Of a DNA stretch of 64,000 nt, positions 24,153 through 32,818 are shown piece by piece. The translations under genes and the position numbers were made by a program. Each line of letters begins with the position of its first letter. Positions within the stretch are counted from its first letter, which is position 1. The stretch lies in the NCBI GenBank assembly GCA_041394985.1, contig JAWLBI010000001.1, positions 3,968,001 to 4,032,000 of the forward strand. Reading direction: 5' to 3'. Source of the stretch: JAGLON01 sp041394985. Its GTDB lineage: Bacteria; Zixibacteria; MSB-5A5; GN15; JAAZOE01. Below the pieces are notes generated by a model that saw only the letters and a list, made by a program, of their open reading frames with translations, was not told the DNA's origin and searched no databases.

Positions 24153-27118
24153 TTGATAATCACGCCCTCGCTCCGGTGTCCATTCATCTTTATCTTCAGA
24201 GCCTTTTTCAACCGAATATGTCGCGTCATCCCCTTATCGCTGACCGGTTCATGCTGCTCCAGCCATTTCCAGTCGAGACACTCGCGCTCCAGATTTGAAT
24301 TGACGGTAAAATACCCGACCTTAAAAGCATTGAGATTCTGGAAAAAATGCGTCCCCTGAGACGGCGTAACGACCATATCCTTAAATCCGCTCTCGACAAT
24401 AACCAGGGCGCCGGAGATTTCATCCCAGGTGACCGGTATACCGAGCCACGGATCTGCCGATCCCCATCGACCGACACCGATAAGCAGGTACGGCCGCTTT
24501 TCGGCCTTCAGTTCAAGATTATACTGCCCCACTTCTCGCGCCACATCAATACTCTTCGCCCGATCGAATCTTTCCTTGTCGACAACAATGATATCCCTGA
24601 TTCCATCAAGCACACCGTTGCCCATCACCTGATAACTGCGGCACAACACACGATCATCGGATACATCCTCGATATTCAATTCCGACTGTTCATGATAGAG
24701 TACCATCGGGCGCATCTGCAGCAGTCGAAATTCCTTCGGCTGTCCCGGCGCCACGGAAAGATTTACTGAAAACTCAATCTCGACCGGCGAGCTCATTCCC
24801 TTCCGCCCCAGTTCCATCAGTAATTGCAGAATCTCCGGCAATGGGAAAATCCCGGTTTTGAGAATCCCCGAAAAACTGATCAGCCGCACCCCGGCTCGGG
24901 ATATTCCATCATAGAGGGCATTGTTTTCCGGACTGAAGGTCGAACCGAGCGGCCCCAGGACATTATCCTTCTCGGCGACATCGAGGCGCAAACAGGCCAG
25001 ATCGAACGGAGTAACATCATCATAGAGCGCCGTCGAACCCGGTAAATTCAACGCATAAAATTCCTTCTGGGAATGATTGAGTGCATCCTTAATCGTCGAG
25101 AACTGAATCAGATGCTTCGGAAACTTGGGGCAAAATCGCAGTGTCGTACCGCCTTCAACGACCATGGCGCCCAAACCGAGAGCCACCGATGCAATCCCGT
25201 CGCCGGACTTCATCGGTTCGATCGGATAAAAATTGTGTGATCGCAACACACCGGAAAAATCCGGATAGAAATTGCTGCCATGCTCCCGCCCGACAAGCTT
25301 CTGTATGATGACCGCCATCTTTTCTTCTTCGAGCCGATACGGAGTCGCGTCGATATAGGCCTTGGCATGATTAGAAAATGTCGACATATACACGCGTTTG
25401 ATGGCCGACAACAATTGTGTCAATCGCCGCTCGATATTCTGGCAATTGTTGGGCAGCATATACGTTTCATATACACCCGCAAACGGCTGATACTGCGAAT
25501 CCTCGAGAAGGCTGGACGACCGAACGGCAAGCGGATAGGTGACCTTCTGCAGATATTCACGCATCAGGCGCTCGAATTTGACCGGAAACTTCGCTTCGAT
25601 AAATCGCCTCTCGAGCACATCCTCGTTCGCTCCATTGAGAGCAATATCCCACAAGTCATTTGCAGTCATAAAGGCATCGAAAATATCGGTCGAAATGATG
25701 ACCGACGGCGGCACGGTAATGTGCACACCCGAAAACCTCTTCATGATCCCGTATGTATTTATCAGCATACTCGCGAAGGCGAGGCCGCGCCCCTTGCCGC
25801 CGAGCGATCCGTTACCGACGCGCGCAAAACTCTCTTCAGGATCAAACGTATCGGGGTCGAAATCGACGATCGTCCCGCGCCGCTGACTGACGCGATATTC
25901 CTGGAGATAGGAAATCAGAGCCTGGCGGAGTCCATCGGTATTCTTATAATCGGAAATCTTCCGCGGCCGCAGTTTGTGAGCGAGGAAAAACTCCGTGCGA
26001 GCCTTCAACCAGTTGGAAAAATGATTCCGCTCGGCGTGAAACAGCAGGCTTTCATCCGGAATCGTCTGCAGTTTTTTCCGTAATTCACGTAAATCCGCTG
26101 CCTCGTCTACAGTATGACCATCGGGCAATTTGAATACGAAATTACCGAAGCTGAAATATTCCTGCATGAACGACTGCACCTGCTGCAACAGCGTCGGCGA
26201 ATTTTTCAATAAAAACGATGCACCGTATTTATACGCCTCGGGCTCGCGCTCAGGATCGAACGATTGCAGCAGGACCGGAATATCGGGATGCCGCTTCTTG
26301 ACGGCCTTCGTGAACAACACACCTGCCCTCGGATCGGATATCCCCTTGCGAGGAAACTGAACATCTGAAATCACTCCGAGAACCGATTCGTGAAATTCCT
26401 TGAAATAACTCCAGGCCTCTTCATAGTCATTACACAGCAATATCTTCGGCCGCGCGCGCATACGCATGATTTTATGCGCAAGATTTAATCCCTCGGCGAT
26501 AACCCGTTGCGATTGCAGCAATAATTCCCGATAAATAATAGGCAGGTACGACGAATAAAATTTGACATTGTCCTCGATCAGAATTATCGACTGCACACCG
26601 ACCAGATCCGTATCGTGCTTGACATTCAGGATATCTTCGATACACTTGATAATCGCCAGCAGAATATTGAAATTCCCCTGCCACATAAACACTTTATCAA
26701 AACAGGAGACATCATGATTCGCCACCAGGTCGTTCAATTCGCGATTATCATATGTCAATAAGACGAGTGGTGTTGAGATTCCTTCCTTGCGGAGCTTTCT
26801 CGCGAACTCGAGAACATGCATATCATCGAGGCGCAGGGTCGTAATAACCAGATCATAATGGACCTCGGAGTTTTTTAATATTTTCAACGCCTTCTTGCCG
26901 CTGGAGACACGATTCAATCCCGGCGTATGAGACAGATTCAAACCGATGTACTCACTCAGAAGCATCTCGTACAACTGACCGTCTTCACCAAGAATAAACG
27001 AATCGTACAGGCTGGAGACCAATAATACATTGTGAATCCGGTAGCGCATCAAGTCCTGGAAGCGGGTAAACCGGTTCGCCTTATTTAGCTCGAAATCATC
27101 AATATCGAAAGCTTTCAT
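24140..27118 (-). CDS. PEP/pyruvate-binding domain protein with N-terminal receiver-like domains
   Basis: This 992-residue cytosolic protein has two response-regulator-like domains in its first 350 residues. The first contains SGKKALKILKNSEVHYDLVI and PLVLLTYDN; the second contains IILIEDN and KHIPVLLQS-type strands. The second half (about 440-900) is a PPDK/PEP-synthase ATP-binding (PEP/pyruvate-binding) domain, with GNGSLGGKGRGLAFA, TYPLAVRSSSLLEDS, PFAGVYETYML and a VEIEFSV strand. The swivelling phosphohistidine domain and PEP-binding barrel of PEP synthase are absent, so it cannot carry out the full PEP reaction. Proteins of this layout occur in FCB bacteria with no known function. The gene end lies in the 16-bp direct repeat at 24137. 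It stands alone and divergent from the flavin-binding gene. Confidence 0.8.
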   Translation of the reverse strand: MKAFDIDDFELNKANRFTRFQDLMRYRIHNVLLVSSLYDSFILGEDGQLYEMLLSEYIGLNLSHTPGLNRVSSGKKALKILKNSEVHYDLVITTLRLDDMHVLEFARKLRKEGISTPLVLLTYDNRELNDLVANHDVSCFDKVFMWQGNFNILLAIIKCIEDILNVKHDTDLVGVQSIILIEDNVKFYSSYLPIIYRELLLQSQRVIAEGLNLAHKIMRMRARPKILLCNDYEEAWSYFKEFHESVLGVISDVQFPRKGISDPRAGVLFTKAVKKRHPDIPVLLQSFDPEREPEAYKYGASFLLKNSPTLLQQVQSFMQEYFSFGNFVFKLPDGHTVDEAADLRELRKKLQTIPDESLLFHAERNHFSNWLKARTEFFLAHKLRPRKISDYKNTDGLRQALISYLQEYRVSQRRGTIVDFDPDTFDPEESFARVGNGSLGGKGRGLAFASMLINTYGIMKRFSGVHITVPPSVIISTDIFDAFMTANDLWDIALNGANEDVLERRFIEAKFPVKFERLMREYLQKVTYPLAVRSSSLLEDSQYQPFAGVYETYMLPNNCQNIERRLTQLLSAIKRVYMSTFSNHAKAYIDATPYRLEEEKMAVIIQKLVGREHGSNFYPDFSGVLRSHNFYPIEPMKSGDGIASVALGLGAMVVEGGTTLRFCPKFPKHLIQFSTIKDALNHSQKEFYALNLPGSTALYDDVTPFDLACLRLDVAEKDNVLGPLGSTFSPENNALYDGISRAGVRLISFSGILKTGIFPLPEILQLLMELGRKGMSSPVEIEFSVNLSVAPGQPKEFRLLQMRPMVLYHEQSELNIEDVSDDRVLCRSYQVMGNGVLDGIRDIIVVDKERFDRAKSIDVAREVGQYNLELKAEKRPYLLIGVGRWGSADPWLGIPVTWDEISGALVIVESGFKDMVVTPSQGTHFFQNLNAFKVGYFTVNSNLERECLDWKWLEQHEPVSDKGMTRHIRLKKALKIKMNGHRSEGVIIKPRQ

Positions 27119-27307
27119 TGTCCGTCCCGAAAAAGGTCCATTTTCAATTCATCGACATCTTTGCCGTCTCTGTAACCCCAAAAATATAACAACGAGGCGG
27201 CAAAATCCACTGGAGAATACACTCTTCGAAAAATACTGTCGCGGCGCCGCTGTACATATTATAATTACGCAACATTCGACTCAGAAACCTGCAGGAGATA
27301 CGGCGGC

Positions 27308-27934
27308 ATGGAAAAACTCGACTACTCCCTCGACGAAAATAAGGAATTCGCCATAATCGCGAAAAAAGCCCTCGTGGGATACCTTGGCATTCTCACGCCC
27401 GATGGTTATCCTCGTGTCGTCCCCATGAATTTCGCCGCCGACGGTACGACAATATATATTCACGGCGAAAAGCGAGGCGAAACATTCGAGGCGCTGTCGC
27501 GGGGGCAGCGTGTTACCTTCAGTATTGACCTGCAATTTTCATTCATTCCTTCCTATTGGACCTCACAGATAAATGCCTGCGCCACGACCATGCTGTATAA
27601 ATCCGCTCTTATCAAAGGAACGGGACGACTGATCGATGATCCGCAGGATTCCCTGAAAGGCCTTCATCTTCTCATGGACAAATATCAGCCCGAAGGCGGC
27701 TATGTTCCGATGGAACCGGGGGAGCGGACATATAAAGGGTTGTACAAATCAACAGCCGTCTACAAAATCGTCCCCGACATCGTTACCGTCAAAGTCAATT
27801 TTCGGCAAAAAAAGAGTATCGAATATAATCGCATGCTGGTTGAAAAGCTCGAAGAGCGCGCCAAGGGCCCCGATATTGAAACCGCCCGAGAAATCAGGAA
27901 AATGTTAGGCGAGCAGGCAAAAAAAGACTCATAA
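27308..27934 (+). CDS. Pyridoxamine 5'-phosphate oxidase-fold flavin-binding protein
   Basis: This 208-residue protein begins with a helix and the phrase KKALVGYLGILTPDGYPRVVPMNFAADG (split by strands about 18-45), followed by IYIHGEKRGE and a VTFSIDLQF strand. This is typical of the flavin-nucleotide-binding PNPOx-like split barrel. Family knowledge: members bind FMN, F420 or haem, and few have known substrates. The conserved C-terminal extension (VKVNFRQKKS) is seen in the nitroimidazole-resistance-like branch, but I cannot assign a substrate. A GGAG lies 11 nt before the ATG. The gene is monocistronic. Confidence 0.85.
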   Translation: MEKLDYSLDENKEFAIIAKKALVGYLGILTPDGYPRVVPMNFAADGTTIYIHGEKRGETFEALSRGQRVTFSIDLQFSFIPSYWTSQINACATTMLYKSALIKGTGRLIDDPQDSLKGLHLLMDKYQPEGGYVPMEPGERTYKGLYKSTAVYKIVPDIVTVKVNFRQKKSIEYNRMLVEKLEERAKGPDIETAREIRKMLGEQAKKDS

Positions 27935-28079
27935 CGTCCTGTATCTCATGAATTAATAACAATTATTAGCAAAAATAAGGCAACAAATTCGCATCTCATT
28001 CGTCATAAAAAGTGCGTATTCGAGAGCATGAAAGGAAGTACGGAAGAAAGCTTATTATTCCAAATACAAAGTGATGCAC

Positions 28080-28297
28080 GGGCAATTAGGCGATTGAATC
28101 CCTGATATTGCATCAAGGCTTTGCGCGACGGCGCAATACTCCTCACTGGCTAACAAATCCTCTCCGGACGCTGCTCAGGTTTCATTGGCTGCCTGGCGAG
28201 CGTTTTCGAGCGAGAAGACCTGCCTTTACTCACATTGCTGAAAGAGGTAACTTCTCAGGTTGCTTATAGGGGCCGGAACCCAACCGGCCCTTTTTTT
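28080..28297 (+). ncRNA. Possible small non-coding RNA of unknown family
   Basis: The 27935-28346 gap has no credible reading frame, but its right part is more GC-rich than the AT-rich left part and holds several short complementary segments (for example GCTC..AGG with CCT..GAGC near 28170, and ACCTG with CAGGT around 28220-28255). It ends at a strong plus-strand terminator. It does not match tmRNA, SRP RNA or RNase P RNA patterns. 6S RNA is possible in size but not shown. An alternative is a long 3' UTR of the flavin-binding gene. Confidence 0.35.
28270..28297 (+). terminator. Rho-independent terminator
   Basis: GGGCCGG and CCGGCCC form a 7-bp GC stem around AACCCAA, directly followed by seven Ts. 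There is no T run on the opposite side, so it acts on plus-strand transcription, ending either the candidate RNA or the flavin-binding gene 335 nt upstream. Confidence 0.88.
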
Positions 28298-28346
28298 ACA
28301 TGACGAACCTGCCGGCCATACCATTTAAGCCGTCATCGTTTCTTGC

Positions 28347-29306
28347 CTATTTCTTATTGAGAATCTGGTTCAGCTTAATATCCTCGGAATCGATTTTAAG
28401 CTGTATCCACAACGGCAAATGATCCGACAGTTGATAGGTGAACTCCGTTTTCGTCATACTCCTGCCCGGAAACAACGGCTTATGATCGCTCCCATAAAAA
28501 TCAACGACGCCGCCAAACTCGGTAAAAAGCGACTCATGCATCGGCGTATGCAGGATCTGATCATACCGTTTGTCTTTGGCCAAATTCGAGCCGAACTCTT
28601 TTTTCAGCAATCCCTTCGGCATATGTAGCCCCTTCGACGTCACTGCCTTGTACAACTTATGATTGATACTCGGGATATTAAAATCCCCCATCACGATAAA
28701 ATCGTTATCATACACGTTGCGGGATTTACAGCGCTTGTACACCCATTCGGCCAGCATCTTGAGAGGTTTCAATCGCTCATCCTCTTTGGAACCCCAGCGA
28801 ATATGAGCGCTCAACATAATAAAATCGAAATGCCCCGCTCGAAACGATGCCATATAGGGACTGCGCCACCAGGTGATTTCCGGGAGATACTCCTGCGTCT
28901 TTTTATCCTTCTTTCTCGGTCCATCCGGTTCGGCGGCCAATCCGGTGAACACGGCTGCCCGTTTGTCGTACAGATAGGCGATTCTCTCAAGGTTGCCGCC
29001 CCGATCGGCCGTGTAATCGGATACGACAACTTTCCAGTACCGGCCAAGAATCTGCATAACCTTTTCCAGGTCGCGCAGATTATCCCGTAGCTCGACGATG
29101 GCAACAATATCGAATTGATTGATGATCTCAGCGATGTAATGAATCGATGAACTTAAGCGCGCCTTTTTACCGAATTCCCGGATGTTCCAGGTCGCGATAT
29201 TCAGCGTTTCATCCAGTTTCGATGAAGGAATTTTCGCCTTGGCGATACGCTCTCGAAGTACTTTCAGCCCCTTGGCGGTAGTCTTGTCCAATGCCCCATG
29301 ATTCAT
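28347..29306 (-). CDS. Endonuclease/exonuclease/phosphatase-family protein
   Basis: This 319-residue protein has the EEP fold: NIATWNIREFG (about 36-46), catalytic Glu in VAIVELRDN (about 69-77), SAHIRWG, the Asp-Asn pair MGDFNIPS, and the C-terminal SDHLPLWIQL. These give the metal-binding Glu, Asp, Asn and His of the family. No signal peptide is present. Family knowledge: members cut DNA, RNA, phosphoinositides or nucleotides, and the sequence does not say which. A GAGGAGG ribosome site lies 7 nt before the start. It is monocistronic. Confidence 0.88.
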   Translation of the reverse strand: MNHGALDKTTAKGLKVLRERIAKAKIPSSKLDETLNIATWNIREFGKKARLSSSIHYIAEIINQFDIVAIVELRDNLRDLEKVMQILGRYWKVVVSDYTADRGGNLERIAYLYDKRAAVFTGLAAEPDGPRKKDKKTQEYLPEITWWRSPYMASFRAGHFDFIMLSAHIRWGSKEDERLKPLKMLAEWVYKRCKSRNVYDNDFIVMGDFNIPSINHKLYKAVTSKGLHMPKGLLKKEFGSNLAKDKRYDQILHTPMHESLFTEFGGVVDFYGSDHKPLFPGRSMTKTEFTYQLSDHLPLWIQLKIDSEDIKLNQILNKK

Positions 29307-29459
29307 GACAATAACCTCCTCAGATTACGGACTATGATTCTATGTTTTTCGAAGAAGTAAAAAAACCTGATCACATCGATAAGCGAGTATCGAATATAGA
29401 TAATACGCGTTTAATCGTCAATGTTTGTATTAATAGTTACTATACGAAGTTATTCACGA

Positions 29460-29488
29460 TAAAAAAAGAGCGGCCGTGCGGCCGCTCT
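29460..29488 (-). terminator. Rho-independent terminator of gdhA
   Basis: On the minus strand AGAGCGGCCG and CGGCCGCTCT pair around a short loop, followed by seven Ts. It lies 35 nt after the gdhA stop. Confidence 0.93.
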
Positions 29489-29522
29489 TCAAGGTGCGTA
29501 GTAATCTTCTCGGATATTCGGA

Positions 29523-30887
29523 TTAACCGAAGATACCCTGGTCGATCATCGAATTGGCGACTTTGACAAAGCCGGCAATGTTGGCGCCGACAACGTAGTT
29601 GCCCGGAGCACCATAGGCTTCGGAAGCCTGGATACAAGCTTTGTGAATGCTCTTCATGATGTTGTGCAGCTTGTTATCGACTTCTTCGCGCGACCAGCTG
29701 TAGCGCATGCTGTTCTGCGACATCTCGAGACCGGAAACGGCGACGCCACCGGCGTTCGCAGCCTTGCCCGGACCATAGAGAATCTTGTTTGACAAGAAGA
29801 CATCGACACCTTCCGGAACCGTCGGCATGTTGGCGCCTTCGGAAACAACGTATACGCCGTTGTTGATGAGGTTTTCGGCGTCTTTCTTGTTGACTTCGTT
29901 CTGCGTCGCAGACGGGAAGGCGCAATCGGCCTTGTGATTCCACAGCGGGTTGAAGTCTTTGCCCGGGTCGACCGGAATGTAGGTCGCCGAGGAGAACTTG
30001 TCGGCATATTCGCTGATACGGCCGCGGCGGACATTCTTCAGATCCATGACCCACGCCAGTTTTTCGCGATCGATACCGGCCGGATCGTGAATGTAACCAC
30101 CGGAATCGGACAGAGTGATTACCTTACCGCCGAGATCCAGAACCTTCTCGGTCGTGTACTGAGCGACGTTACCGGAACCGGAGACCAAACAGGTCTTGCC
30201 TTCCAGCGTTTCACCGCGAGTACCCAGCATTTCAGCCGCGAAATAAACCGCACCATAACCGGTGGCTTCCGGACGAATCAGGGAGCCGCCCCAGTTCAGG
30301 CCTTTACCGGTCAACACACCGGTGAACTCATCGCGGATTTTCTTGTAGGTACCGAAGAGATAACCGATTTCACGACCGCCGACACCAATGTCACCAGCCG
30401 GGACGTCCGTGTTCGGACCGATGTGACGGAACAGTTCCATCATGAAGCTGGTGCAGAAGCGCATTACTTCATTGTCACTTTTACCCTTAGGATCGAAATC
30501 CGTACCACCCTTACCACCGCCCATCGGCAACGTGGTCAGGCTGTTTTTGAAAACCTGCTCGAACGCCAAGAATTTCAAAATGCCGAGGTTGACCGACGGA
30601 TGGAAACGAAGACCGCCTTTGTACGGGCCAATGGCGCTGTTCATTTCAATACGGAAACCACGGTTGACCTGAACATTACCCTGGTCATCCATCCACGGGA
30701 CACGGAACATGATAACGCGCTCCGGCTCGGCAATACGTTCCATGATTTTATTGTTACGATATTCCGGATGCTTATCCAGAACCAACGAAACAGACTCGAC
30801 TACTTCCTGCACCGCCTGGTGGAATTCAGGCTGCGCCGGATTCTTGGCCTTCAGTTGGGCCATAAAATCAGCAACATAATTGGACAT
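29523..30887 (-). CDS. gdhA: NADP-type glutamate dehydrogenase
   Basis: This 454-residue protein has the usual length and motifs of hexameric GdhA: KGGLRFHPSVNLGILKFL, the catalytic-lysine motif LPMGGGKGGTDFDPKGK, PAGDIGVGGREIGYLFG and the Rossmann Gly-rich SGSGNVAQYT. It converts 2-oxoglutarate, ammonium and NAD(P)H into glutamate in the cytosol. Codon use is biased towards GGT/CTG/AAC, suggesting strong expression. An AAGGAG ribosome site lies 7 nt upstream. A sigma70-like promoter with a CRP-like dyad lies about 145 nt upstream, and a strong terminator follows. The Ser of SGSGN after the second strand fits NADP preference, but cofactor use should be measured. Confidence 0.95.
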   Translation of the reverse strand: MSNYVADFMAQLKAKNPAQPEFHQAVQEVVESVSLVLDKHPEYRNNKIMERIAEPERVIMFRVPWMDDQGNVQVNRGFRIEMNSAIGPYKGGLRFHPSVNLGILKFLAFEQVFKNSLTTLPMGGGKGGTDFDPKGKSDNEVMRFCTSFMMELFRHIGPNTDVPAGDIGVGGREIGYLFGTYKKIRDEFTGVLTGKGLNWGGSLIRPEATGYGAVYFAAEMLGTRGETLEGKTCLVSGSGNVAQYTTEKVLDLGGKVITLSDSGGYIHDPAGIDREKLAWVMDLKNVRRGRISEYADKFSSATYIPVDPGKDFNPLWNHKADCAFPSATQNEVNKKDAENLINNGVYVVSEGANMPTVPEGVDVFLSNKILYGPGKAANAGGVAVSGLEMSQNSMRYSWSREEVDNKLHNIMKSIHKACIQASEAYGAPGNYVVGANIAGFVKVANSMIDQGIFG

Positions 30888-31032
30888 GAGTTACTCCTTA
30901 GTTGAATCTAACCTTATTCGGTTATCTGACAATTTTCTTTTCTATTTCAATCTCCCCGCCCTACCGTCGTTTATTTCCCCTAAGTAATCTTCCCCGTACG
31001 ACATAGGCCGGATTTACTTTTAAAACCGACTG

Positions 31033-31060
31033 AATATACTATTAGTGAATTTTTTCACAA
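31033..31060 (-). promoter_or_regulatory. gdhA promoter overlapped by a CRP/FNR-like dyad
   Basis: On the minus strand TTGTGA (31060-31055) is followed after 16 nt by TATATT (31038-31033). The -35 box overlaps TGTGA-AAAAAT-TCACT (31059-31044), which matches nine of ten positions of the CRP-type consensus TGTGA-N6-TCACA. No CRP/FNR gene is in the window. A separate 7-bp dyad TACTTAT/ATAAGTA lies further upstream near 31093-31116. Confidence 0.45.
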
Positions 31061-31138
31061 TAGGTAATTCCACCTAATACAGTAATAGAAAGTACTTATT
31101 TTAATTCTGATAAGTATCTATTTAATGCTGAGATATTG

Positions 31139-31792
31139 CTAGGGTGTGGTGATGTTGTTGCGAATACAGAACTTAACGATATCCGTCACGTTCTTTGCAT
31201 GCAGCTTTTTCATGATCGCCGCACGATGCACCTCGGCAGTCTTTACGCTGATATTCATAAAATCCGCCGCCTCTTTCGATGAATACCCGTCAGCCAGCAA
31301 CCGCGCCAGTTCCATCTCACGTTTTGTCATTCCGGAGACCGACATTTCTTCATTAGGTGTTGGATTAATATATTCATCGACCAAATTACGCCCGGCGGGT
31401 CCGGATAAGTAATACTCGCCGACCGATGCCTTTCGAATAGCAAACACTAACTCGCGAAAATCGCAATCCTGCTGCAAATACGATTTCGCCCCCAGCGCAA
31501 ATGCCTCGCGCATCTGCGGCTCTGAATGAATAGTCGTAATAAACACAAGTTCCGGATTAACCGGTAGATTACGCAATCGCCGGGCGACTCCCAAGCCGTC
31601 TAATCTAGGCATCCTGGTATTGAGCAGAACGATATCCGGCTTCTTCTCCTGCACCAGATCGACCGTCTCCAATCCATCACCCGAATCCCCGACGACCAAA
31701 ATACCCAGCTCGGTCGTAAAAAGCGCAATGAGCCCCTGGCGCAGAAGCTTTCGCTCGTCGGCGATAAATAATCTGGTTTCCGATTGGTACAC
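31139..31792 (-). CDS. NarL/LuxR-type regulator with degenerate receiver
   Basis: This 217-residue protein has a receiver domain (1-125) and a LuxR-type helix-turn-helix (about 152-215, with MTKREMELARLLADGYSSKE and ISVKTAEVHRAAIMKKL). The acidic pocket (Asp12, Glu13), the switch Thr and Lys103 are present. The phospho-acceptor Asp is Asn58 (VLLNTRMPRLDG), where family members have Asp. It is therefore probably not phosphorylated in the usual way and may respond to protein or ligand binding. A GTG start is preceded by AAAGGT. It lies upstream of gdhA on the same strand, with the gdhA promoter in between, so it could act on gdhA, but no operator has been shown. No sensor kinase is adjacent. 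Confidence 0.85.
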   Translation of the reverse strand: MYQSETRLFIADERKLLRQGLIALFTTELGILVVGDSGDGLETVDLVQEKKPDIVLLNTRMPRLDGLGVARRLRNLPVNPELVFITTIHSEPQMREAFALGAKSYLQQDCDFRELVFAIRKASVGEYYLSGPAGRNLVDEYINPTPNEEMSVSGMTKREMELARLLADGYSSKEAADFMNISVKTAEVHRAAIMKKLHAKNVTDIVKFCIRNNITTP

Positions 31793-31877
31793 CGGACCTT
31801 TGGATAACGGACTGATAGGGCGCCTCCTGTTTGGACCTAAAAACAGAATATAACAATTTTAGGGAAAATGTAAACTA

Positions 31878-32753
31878 TCAACCGAAGGTAACTAAAAGCG
31901 ACCCGATCATGGCCAGTCCGATCCCCAGAACGCGAATACTGTTAATCGGTTCCTTCAGGAACATCGCCGCGAAAACGAAAATAAACACCGTCGACGTCTG
32001 ATTAAGTACCGAGGCAATCGATGCCTGCGTATATTTCATGCCCGCCAGCCAGAGGATCATCGCCAGATATGCCCCGATCACCGACCCTGAAACTGTAAAT
32101 TTCCAGCTGTTCGTCGCATTCAATGAAGCGAGTATTTTTCGGCGGTCTTTTCGGAATAACAGCGCCAGCGCCAAAACTGCCATTCCGCCGACCAGTCGTA
32201 CCTCGACTACCCAAAGCAAAGGCGCACGCTCGAGCAACGGCTTGATCATTACGATACCGATGGCGTTGGACAGCATGGCCAGCGCACCAAGGACTATTCC
32301 GATCAGCAGGGTTTTGCGAGTCAGATGCGCACTGCCTTTTTTACTGGCCGCCGTTAGAACGGCGGAAATAACCAGCATCGCCCCTATAATTTGCAATATC
32401 CCCATCGATTCATGCAAAAACATGAACGATAAAATGATGATATAAGTACTGTACAGACAATCAACAATCGCCGTCAGGCCGGCTCCAAGCGAGTTCAGGC
32501 ATTTGAAAAACAGAGTATCCGATATACCGATTCCCAACACGCCGGATATCAGCAACAGGCCATAATCCTTCCACGGTGCATCGGGAAACGGCGAACCGCC
32601 GATGATAATAATCGTCGGGATAAATAACACAACGGCCAATGTATTTTTAAAAAGATTGAGTGCAACGGGGTGAACTGATTCGCCGCTCTTCTTAAAAAAG
32701 ATGACGGCAATCGCCCAGGCGACTGCGGTAACGAGGGCGAGAATCTCGCCCAT
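31878..32753 (-). CDS. EamA/DMT-superfamily transporter
   Basis: From the ATG at 32753 this protein has 291 residues; a TTG at 32768 would add five residues and neither start has a clear ribosome site. It has about ten hydrophobic helices in two repeats, each starting like an EamA domain (MGEILALVTAVAWAIAVIFFKKSG and LLIGIVLGALAMLSNAIGIVMIK, given in pieces). Family knowledge: DMT proteins export or import small metabolites such as amino acids or nucleotide sugars across the inner membrane. The substrate cannot be told from the sequence. It is the second minus-strand gene here and is followed by the LuxR-type regulator after 85 nt. Confidence 0.88.
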   Translation of the reverse strand: MGEILALVTAVAWAIAVIFFKKSGESVHPVALNLFKNTLAVVLFIPTIIIIGGSPFPDAPWKDYGLLLISGVLGIGISDTLFFKCLNSLGAGLTAIVDCLYSTYIIILSFMFLHESMGILQIIGAMLVISAVLTAASKKGSAHLTRKTLLIGIVLGALAMLSNAIGIVMIKPLLERAPLLWVVEVRLVGGMAVLALALLFRKDRRKILASLNATNSWKFTVSGSVIGAYLAMILWLAGMKYTQASIASVLNQTSTVFIFVFAAMFLKEPINSIRVLGIGLAMIGSLLVTFG

Positions 32754-32818
32754 ATATGGTATTGTCAAATTCGTCTATCTCGCCAACAGAAATGTTTATC
32801 GCTTTCAGTCCGAGACTA

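Noticed and set aside
27935..28297. tmRNA or SRP RNA
   Set aside because: No tRNA-like ends with CCA and no SRP GGAAGCAGCC-type loop on either strand.
29934..30905. 323-codon open frame opposite gdhA
   Set aside because: Fully antisense to gdhA, with no ribosome site or family features.
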